Assembly (NCBI GenBank): GCA_030601615.1
Contig: JAUVTH010000026.1
Span: 1-11,029, forward strand
DNA length: 11,029 bases
Source: Gemmatimonadota bacterium
Lineage (GTDB): Bacteria; Gemmatimonadota; Gemmatimonadetes; Palauibacterales; Palauibacteraceae
Reading direction: 5' to 3'
The stretch's first letter is position 1. Every line of letters begins with the position of its first letter. A program made the position numbers and the translations under genes. Positions 6,780 to 11,029 of the stretch are shown here, in pieces. A model generated the notes under the pieces. It saw only the letters and a list, made by a program, of their open reading frames with translations. It was not told the origin of the DNA and did not search any database.

Positions 6780-6816
6780 ACGCCGTTGCGGAGGGGTGGT
6801 AACAGGGAGATGAGAC

Positions 6817-7551
6817 ATGAGCGTTGACATGAAGGGCCTGCTGGTCCAGAGACTCACGGAAGAAGGGATGCCGATCGAGATTCCGATCTCCGTCGCCGAG
6901 CTTCACCGCAGGCTCCTGCCGTACCCGCTGTGCCGTGACCGATTGCGCTTCGCGAGCAAAGCCGAGTACGACCTGGGATTCCTGAACCTGCTTGTGGACG
7001 AGCTGAGTCTTCACGTGCCCGAGTTGGCCTTGCTGGAGGCGGTCAGACAGGAGCTGGGGTCTCCAGAGCCGGGACTGGCTCTGCTCCAGCGCTTCGCGGC
7101 TTCGGAAGTCAGTATGCGGAGTCTGCCTGGCGGGACGGCCGGAGCACCGACTGATGGCGCGGAATCGCCGGGAGACACGGAGCCGCCCGGAGCCGCCGCC
7201 GAGACCGGACCGCCCATCTTCGAGCTGGAGACGGGCAAGTCGCGCGGCGACTACCTGCCGGGTCTCGACGACCCGCTGTTCGTGCCCCGGGACGAAGCGG
7301 CCGATGCCCTCGGCCTGTCCACGGCGAAGCGGGAAAATGCCCCGCCGGATCGAGCGCCCGCTTCCGCAGAGGCCGGCGAGGTCGGGTCCTGTCGGAGCTG
7401 TGATGCAGCCCTGCCCGACAGAGCCGGGGTGCGGTTCTGCCCGCGGTGCGGCGCAGACCAGGAACGGTGGCCCTGCCCCGGATGCGGAGAGGAAGTAGAG
7501 CGGGGGTGGAGTTACTGCGCATTGTGCGGTAAACTACTGCCCACACAATAG
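6817..7551 (+). CDS. Uncharacterised protein with two C-terminal zinc-ribbon-like motifs
   Basis: A 244-residue protein; the ATG at 6817 has AGGGAG upstream (6804-6809) with seven-base spacing. Residues 1 to about 110 form a compact predicted helical domain (VAELHRRLLPYPLCRDRLRF, EYDLGFLNLLVDELSLHVPE) that I cannot assign. Residues about 110-190 are a Pro/Gly/Ala/Glu-rich, probably disordered linker. The C-terminus has two tandem four-cysteine motifs: Cys192-x2-Cys195 with Cys208-x2-Cys211, and Cys220-x2-Cys223 with Cys234-x2-Cys237. Each uses CxxCG-type knuckles (FCPRCG, CPGCG, CALCG), typical of the double zinc-ribbon domains seen at the ends of many bacterial proteins. It is predicted to be cytoplasmic and to bind two zinc ions. 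Such ribbons usually mediate nucleic acid or protein contacts, but no function can be claimed. It has no recognisable link to the cytochrome gene 69 bases downstream. Confidence 0.75.
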   Translation: MSVDMKGLLVQRLTEEGMPIEIPISVAELHRRLLPYPLCRDRLRFASKAEYDLGFLNLLVDELSLHVPELALLEAVRQELGSPEPGLALLQRFAASEVSMRSLPGGTAGAPTDGAESPGDTEPPGAAAETGPPIFELETGKSRGDYLPGLDDPLFVPRDEAADALGLSTAKRENAPPDRAPASAEAGEVGSCRSCDAALPDRAGVRFCPRCGADQERWPCPGCGEEVERGWSYCALCGKLLPTQ

Positions 7552-7620
7552 GAGAGTGGCGTGCGGCATACGCACCCACACAGCACGCGAATACCAGGAA
7601 GCATACAGGAGTAATCGATA

Positions 7621-8106
7621 ATGATCGCGAAGAAGATCTGGGGACTGACGTTGGTCGCCCTCGTCGCGGTTGGCCTCTCCGCCTGTGGTGGCGATGCGAG
7701 CGCTGATGGCAACGATGAGGCCGACGCAGCGTCGGCGCAGGTAGTGGCTGCCGAGGCCGACATGGACATGGCCGAGGCCGAGATGGACGCGATGCCGCAG
7801 GAGCTGCCCGAGGGCGTCACGGCCGCGATGGTCGAAGAGGGCGAGGGCATTTACGGCGGGGCCGGAATCTGCATGTCGTGCCACGGCGCGACCGGCGAGG
7901 GCATCCCGAACCTGGGTGCCGATCTGACGGACGACGAGTGGTTGCATACGGACGGCACCTACGAGTCGATCGTAGAGAACATCATGACGGGCGTCACGTC
8001 GCAGGAGTCCAGCTCGGGCGTTCCGATGCCGGCCAAGGGCGGTGCCGCGATCACGGACGAACAGGTGAATGCAGTCGCCGCGTACGTCTGGACGCTGAGC
8101 CAGTAA
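7621..8106 (+). CDS. c-type cytochrome lipoprotein (class I, single haem)
   Basis: A 161-residue precursor starting at ATG 7621, with AGGAG (7607-7611) nine bases upstream. The N-terminus is a lipoprotein signal: basic MIAKKIW, a hydrophobic core, and lipobox LSAC with Cys22 as the lipidated residue. After a flexible, acidic and Met-rich linker (about residues 23-70), a cytochrome c domain begins with EEGEGIYGGAGICMSCHGATGE. Cys84, Cys87 and His88 form the CxxCH haem site. The sixth ligand is most likely Met136 in VPMPAKGG, with Met122 a less likely alternative. The C-terminal helix ITDEQVNAVAAYVWTLSQ is typical of the family. The protein is expected to be anchored to a membrane facing the periplasm and to carry electrons, for example to a terminal oxidase; no oxidase or Sox gene is in the window to fix the partner. 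An intrinsic terminator follows 33 bases after the stop, ending the unit. Confidence 0.93.
   Translation: MIAKKIWGLTLVALVAVGLSACGGDASADGNDEADAASAQVVAAEADMDMAEAEMDAMPQELPEGVTAAMVEEGEGIYGGAGICMSCHGATGEGIPNLGADLTDDEWLHTDGTYESIVENIMTGVTSQESSSGVPMPAKGGAAITDEQVNAVAAYVWTLSQ
7750..7788 (+). repeat. In-phase 21-base tandem duplication in the cytochrome linker
   Basis: Bases 7750-7767 and 7771-7788 are 18-mers that differ at one position and are offset by 21 bases. They encode AEADMD-M-AEAEMD in the linker between the lipidated cysteine and the haem domain. The period is a multiple of three, so the frame is kept and the linker is simply lengthened. Confidence 0.8.
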
Positions 8107-8139
8107 CGAACCAGCAGGACCGGTCGTTACTGAGTGCTG

Positions 8140-8175
8140 GAGGCCGGCGACCCCGAGGGCGCCGGCCTCTTTTTT
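8140..8175 (+). terminator. Intrinsic (rho-independent) terminator after the cytochrome gene
   Basis: A perfect ten-pair GC-rich stem (8140-8149 with 8160-8169) with a ten-base loop is followed immediately by six T (8170-8175). This is the clearest terminator in the window. It separates the cytochrome transcript from the dehydrogenase gene, whose ATG lies 42 bases beyond the T-tract. Confidence 0.95.
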
Positions 8176-8217
8176 CCATCGAATTCCAACTGGGAGCCAC
8201 TGCGGGATGATCCGCTC

Positions 8218-9273
8218 ATGATCCGCATCGCCCTGGTTCCCGGAGACGGGGTCGGCCCGGAGGTGGTGCGAGAGGCCGAACGAGTGCTCGAGTCCTGCGT
8301 CCGCGCGGGACTCGTCGAGATACACACGGAGGTCTTTCCGCACGGGGCGGACCACTATCTGTCGACCGGAGAAACGCTGTCGGAGGAGAGCTTCGCGCGG
8401 CTGCGTGACGGATTCGATGCGATTCTGCTTGGAGCGGTCGGCGATCCTCGAGTTCCGGACGGCCGGCATGCCCGCGACATTCTCCTCGGGCTGCGGTTCC
8501 GCCTCGACCTGTACATCAACTTCCGCCCGGCCCGATTGCGGCTCGCCGAGCTGTCTCCACTCCGTTCGGCGGATCACACGCCGATCGACTTCGTCATCTT
8601 CCGCGAGAACACGGAAGGACTCTACACGGGGGCGGGCCGGATCGAGGCTGCCGGGACCCCTGCCGAACGAGCGGTGAGTGAGGCGATCGCCACGAGACCG
8701 GGCGTGGACCGGATCGTGAGGGCCGCGTTCGAGCACGCGCGGTCCGACGGACGCAGCAAGGTGACCCTGGGCGACAAGGCCAATGCCGTGCCTCACGTAT
8801 ACGGTTTGTGGCGCCGTGTATTCGCCGAGGTCGCCTCCGAGTATGAGGACATCGAAGCCGAGACCATGTACGTGGATGCGCTGGCGATGCAGCTCGTCCG
8901 CGCGCCCGGGCGTTTCGAGGTTATCGTGACCTCGAACCTGCTTGGCGATATCCTGTCCGATCTGGCCGCGGAGCTCGTGGGTGGCATGGGGCTCGCGCCG
9001 TCGGCGAACCTCAACCCGGGCGTTCACGCGCTGTACGAACCGGTGCATGGAAGTGCTCCGGACATCGTCGGCACCGGGGCGGCGAATCCGATGGCGGCGA
9101 TCCTGAGCACTGCCTTGCTTCTCCGAGACGAGGGGTCGTCCGAGGCGGCGGACCGCGTGGAGGAAGCAGTGGACGAAGCCCTCCGCGCAGGCATTCGGAC
9201 CCCCGACGTGGGCGGGACCCGCACGACGGACGAAGTCGGTGCCTGGATAGCGCACAGAGTCGAGGCCGGCTGA
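8218..9273 (+). CDS. Isopropylmalate/isocitrate/tartrate-type beta-decarboxylating dehydrogenase
   Basis: A 351-residue NAD(P)- and Mg2+-dependent enzyme that oxidises and decarboxylates a 2-hydroxy acid. The frame is open upstream to a GTG at 8134, but that stretch is the terminator, so ATG 8218 (MIRIALVPGDGVGPEVV) is the start. Family marks are the N-terminal PGDGVGPEV, DAILLGAVGDPRVP, the Arg-rich GLRFRLDLYINFRPARL, catalytic Lys187 in GDKANAVPHVY, metal-binding Asp220, Asp244 and Asp248 (MYVDALAMQL and SNLLGDILSDL), and the cofactor loop EPVHGSAPDIVGTGAANP. The substrate loop reads FRENTEGLY (Arg129-Gly134), as in isocitrate, homoisocitrate and tartrate dehydrogenases, whereas classical LeuB has V-R-E-L-T-G-G there. 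I therefore give the family, not leuB. No other leucine-pathway gene is adjacent; the next gene is a thiolase. The upstream ribosome binding site is weak. Confidence 0.9.
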   Translation: MIRIALVPGDGVGPEVVREAERVLESCVRAGLVEIHTEVFPHGADHYLSTGETLSEESFARLRDGFDAILLGAVGDPRVPDGRHARDILLGLRFRLDLYINFRPARLRLAELSPLRSADHTPIDFVIFRENTEGLYTGAGRIEAAGTPAERAVSEAIATRPGVDRIVRAAFEHARSDGRSKVTLGDKANAVPHVYGLWRRVFAEVASEYEDIEAETMYVDALAMQLVRAPGRFEVIVTSNLLGDILSDLAAELVGGMGLAPSANLNPGVHALYEPVHGSAPDIVGTGAANPMAAILSTALLLRDEGSSEAADRVEEAVDEALRAGIRTPDVGGTRTTDEVGAWIAHRVEAG

Positions 9274-9340
9274 ACAACGGGCATGCCCCGGGACAGCGGA
9301 GTTTCGGGACTGTACACGAGGACACAGATACGGAGAGACC

Positions 9341-10543
9341 ATGGGGACGATGGGAACGGACAGACAGATCGTTTTCCTTGCCGCGGTCCGGACACCGTTC
9401 GGGACGTTCGGCGGGAGCCTCAAGAATCAGTCGGCCACGGAGCTCGGGATACTCGCAGCCCGGGCGGCCGTCGAGAGGGCAGGCGTAGACCCCGCGGAAT
9501 ACGGACAGGTGTTCTTCGGGAACGTGATCCAGACGTCGGCCGATGCCGTGTACCTGGCCCGCCACGTGGGTCTCAATGCGGGACTTCCGCTCGAAGTTCC
9601 GGCCATGACCCTGAACCGCCTGTGTGGATCCGGTTTCCAGGCCGTGATCGACGGGGCCGAGGACATCCTGTACGGAGGGTCGCGGGTCTGCCTGACCGGG
9701 GGCACCGAGTCGATGAGCCAGGCGCCGCACGTCGTTCGCGGTGCCCGGTGGGGCCTCCGTCTCGGGCCCTCGGTTCCGTTCGAAGACTCGCTGTGGGAAT
9801 CGCTTACCGACACGTACTGCGGCTTCTCGATGGCCCAGACGGCGGAGAACCTGGCCGAGGAATACGACATCAGCCGTGAGGAAGTCGACGCGTACGCCCT
9901 GCGCAGCCAGCAGCGGCTGAAGGCGGCGTGGGACAACCGTTGGTTCGACGAGGAGGTCATTCCCGTTACGCTGCTCAAGCGTGGGAAGGAGATCGAGTTT
10001 CGGATCGACGAGCACATGCGGCCCGATACGACTCTGGAGGCTCTCGCTTCGCTCCGCCCCTACTTCAAAAAGGACGGCCTGGTGACCGCCGGCAACGCGA
10101 GCGGCATCGGTGACGGAGCGGGGGCGCTGGTGATCTCCGACTCGGAGTTCGCCTCGGCGCACGGCGTGAAGGTGATGGGCAGCCTGGTGTCTTGGGCCGT
10201 CGCCGGCGTGCCGCCGCGCATCATGGGCATCGGTCCCGCGCCCGCGGCTCGAAAGGCGCTGGAAAGGGCAGGTCTCACGCTCGACGACATGGACGTGATC
10301 GAGGTCAACGAGGCCTTCGCGCCGCAGTATATGGCGGTCGAGAAGGAGCTCGGTCTCGACCGGGAAAGGGTGAACGTCAACGGCGGCGCAATCGGGCTCA
10401 CGCACCCGCTGGGCGCCACCGGGGCGCGGATCACGACGCACCTGCTGTACGAGCTGCAACGCAGGGGCGGGGGGCTGGGCCTCGGGTCTGCGTGCATCGG
10501 CGGAGGGCAGGGAATCGCGGTGATCGTCAAGGTCGACGCCTGA
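9341..10543 (+). CDS. Acetyl-CoA acyltransferase (3-ketoacyl-CoA thiolase, ACAA2-like)
   Basis: A 400-residue thiolase covering the full family length. The start ATG 9341 has GGAGAG at 9332-9337; a second in-frame ATG at 9350 is possible. Landmarks are AAVRTPFGTFGG near the N-terminus, the acyl-accepting Cys95 in LNRLCGSGFQAV, GGTESMSQAP, FKKDGLVTAGNASGIGDGAG, VNEAFAPQ, His355 in GGAIGLTHPLGATGAR, and the second catalytic Cys385 in SACIGGGQG. The middle section (EDSLWESLTDTY, TAENLAEEYDISREEVD, DEHMRPDTTLE) closely follows mitochondrial ACAA2-type thiolases rather than AtoB/PhaA types. It is expected to cleave 3-ketoacyl-CoA with CoA, or run the reverse Claisen condensation, in fatty acid oxidation or acetoacetyl-CoA metabolism. 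No hydratase or hydroxyacyl-CoA dehydrogenase gene adjoins it. The residue before the catalytic His is Thr instead of the usual Gly. It lies 67 bases after the dehydrogenase and is probably co-transcribed with it. Confidence 0.94.
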   Translation: MGTMGTDRQIVFLAAVRTPFGTFGGSLKNQSATELGILAARAAVERAGVDPAEYGQVFFGNVIQTSADAVYLARHVGLNAGLPLEVPAMTLNRLCGSGFQAVIDGAEDILYGGSRVCLTGGTESMSQAPHVVRGARWGLRLGPSVPFEDSLWESLTDTYCGFSMAQTAENLAEEYDISREEVDAYALRSQQRLKAAWDNRWFDEEVIPVTLLKRGKEIEFRIDEHMRPDTTLEALASLRPYFKKDGLVTAGNASGIGDGAGALVISDSEFASAHGVKVMGSLVSWAVAGVPPRIMGIGPAPAARKALERAGLTLDDMDVIEVNEAFAPQYMAVEKELGLDRERVNVNGGAIGLTHPLGATGARITTHLLYELQRRGGGLGLGSACIGGGQGIAVIVKVDA

Positions 10544-10601
10544 CAGGAATTCGCCGGACTGGCCGGGGTCTCGGCAACGGGCCGGCACCCTCCATCCGGA
10601 G

Positions 10602-10631
10602 TGGGCACATCCGCCGTGCGCGGTGTATCTT
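10602..10631 (+). promoter_or_regulatory. Candidate promoter for the slipin gene
   Basis: TATCTT (10626-10631) lies 18 bases after TGGGCA (10602-10607), a match of five and four out of six to the sigma-70 consensus. It sits in the 174-base gap after the thiolase, about 86 bases before the slipin ATG. The octamer GTATCTTA resembles GTATATTA at the other promoter candidate (2543-2550), which supports it slightly. Confidence 0.35.
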
Positions 10632-10717
10632 ACGTCGGGCCGCGCGGAGAGACGGGCATTCGTCCGCCGGGCGGGCCGTTCCCACGTAATTCGATTCTCG
10701 GGACCACGGAGGCTCCC

Positions 10718-11029
10718 ATGGACGTCAACGTCATTCTCGCCATGATCGCCATAGGCGGTGCCGCGGCGCTCTCGACCAGCCTGCGCATTCTCCGCGAGTA
10801 CGAGAGGGCTGTCGTGTTTCGACTCGGCCGGGTCAGACCGACACGCGGCCCCGGCCTCATCTTCCTGGTGCCGTTCGGGATCGAGCGGATGGTGCGGGTG
10901 GGGCTCCGGATCATCGCCATGGACATCCCGCCCCAGGACGTGATCACGCGGGACAACGTGTCGGTGACAGTGAACGCCGTCCTCTACTTCAAGGTACACG
11001 ACCCGCACCGGGCGATCCTGGAGATCGAG
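10718..11029 (+). CDS. Slipin / stomatin-like SPFH-domain protein (3' end outside window)
   Basis: The first 104 codons are visible and the frame is open to the right edge. ATG 10718 follows GGAGG (10708-10712) by five bases. The protein starts with a short hydrophobic N-terminal segment (MDVNVILAMIAIGGAAAL) that would anchor or insert it in the membrane. It continues into a canonical SPFH/band 7 start: LREYERAVVFRLGRV, GPGLIFLVPFGIERMVRV, MDIPPQDVITRDNVSVTVNA and VLYFKVHDPHRAI. This order of motifs is specific to the stomatin/slipin branch rather than HflK/HflC or flotillin. Bacterial slipins form oligomeric membrane scaffolds and often pair with an NfeD-like protein encoded next door; that neighbour would lie beyond the window. 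It appears to begin a new transcription unit, given the gap and promoter candidate. Confidence 0.9.
   Translation, partial: MDVNVILAMIAIGGAAALSTSLRILREYERAVVFRLGRVRPTRGPGLIFLVPFGIERMVRVGLRIIAMDIPPQDVITRDNVSVTVNAVLYFKVHDPHRAILEIE

Noticed and set aside
6730..6813. 27-codon frame before the zinc-ribbon gene
   Set aside because: No ribosome binding site, spans the GC hairpin, and the composition is unremarkable; most likely chance.
5643..6857. Long - strand frame (404 codons)
   Set aside because: Exact antisense of the TPR gene; no motif and no plausible start signals.
7561..7575. Inverted repeat GTGCG-N5-CGCAC upstream of the cytochrome gene
   Set aside because: Only five pairs, with no second copy or promoter clearly attached; too weak to call an operator.
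8134..8217. GTG-initiated extension of the dehydrogenase
   Set aside because: It would translate the intrinsic terminator, and the family's N-terminus (IRIALVPGDG) begins right at ATG 8218.
7534..9423. Long open frame on the - strand (629 codons)
   Set aside because: It runs antisense through the cytochrome gene, the terminator and the dehydrogenase, all of which have clear families and motifs. Its translation is Arg/His/Gly-rich with no recognisable domain, typical of shadow frames in GC-rich DNA.
9011..11008. Long open frame on the - strand (665 codons)
   Set aside because: It is antisense to the thiolase and slipin genes, shows no domain and has skewed Arg/His/Pro composition; a codon-bias shadow.
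1..11029. CRISPR arrays, insertion sequences, tRNA or rRNA genes, phage or toxin-antitoxin modules
   Set aside because: I looked for spaced repeats, transposase motifs, tRNA-like cloverleaf ends and paired small overlapping genes and saw none.

Overview
This window is a GC-rich (about two-thirds G+C by eye) bacterial chromosomal segment with every supported gene on the + strand. The gene content fits a didermic, probably aerobic heterotroph: a periplasmic DUF3108 protein, a Tat-exported amidohydrolase, a c-type cytochrome lipoprotein, an ACAA2-like thiolase and a stomatin-like protein. TTG starts and possible GTATMTTA-type -10 elements also appear. The style of the hypothetical proteins reminds me of Gemmatimonadota, but that is an impression from family resemblance, not a demonstrated placement. 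I see no mobile elements, CRISPR arrays, tRNA or rRNA genes, or phage genes; this looks like ordinary chromosome rather than an accessory island.

Layout. Positions 1-2439 hold three genes joined by 4-base start/stop overlaps: the C-terminal part of a family 2 glycosyltransferase, a secreted DUF3108 protein, and a deoxyhypusine-synthase-like protein of unknown activity. A gap of about 190 bases carries a good promoter candidate and leads to a small 87-aa hypothetical gene with a strong ribosome binding site. A 163-base gap with competing hairpins precedes a run of three closely spaced genes (3059-6695): a CNNM/CorC-type DUF21-CBS membrane protein, a Tat-exported glycosylasparaginase-like Ntn hydrolase, and a cytoplasmic TPR protein. 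After a GC-rich hairpin comes a protein with two C-terminal zinc-ribbon-like motifs, then a cytochrome c lipoprotein that ends at a textbook intrinsic terminator (8140-8175).

The last third is metabolic: a beta-decarboxylating NAD(P)-dependent dehydrogenase of the isopropylmalate/isocitrate/tartrate family, then an ACAA2-like 3-ketoacyl-CoA/acetyl-CoA thiolase. A new transcription unit then appears to start with a slipin (stomatin/SPFH) gene that runs off the right edge.

The items most worth a second look are: (i) the deoxyhypusine-synthase-like protein, which appears to lack the catalytic lysine and is coupled to envelope genes; (ii) the 2948-3026 leader, where two hairpins compete for one strand; (iii) the uncharacterised double zinc-ribbon protein; and (iv) the cytochrome with a recently duplicated Met/Asp/Glu linker. 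I did not find a convincing previously undescribed multi-gene system.
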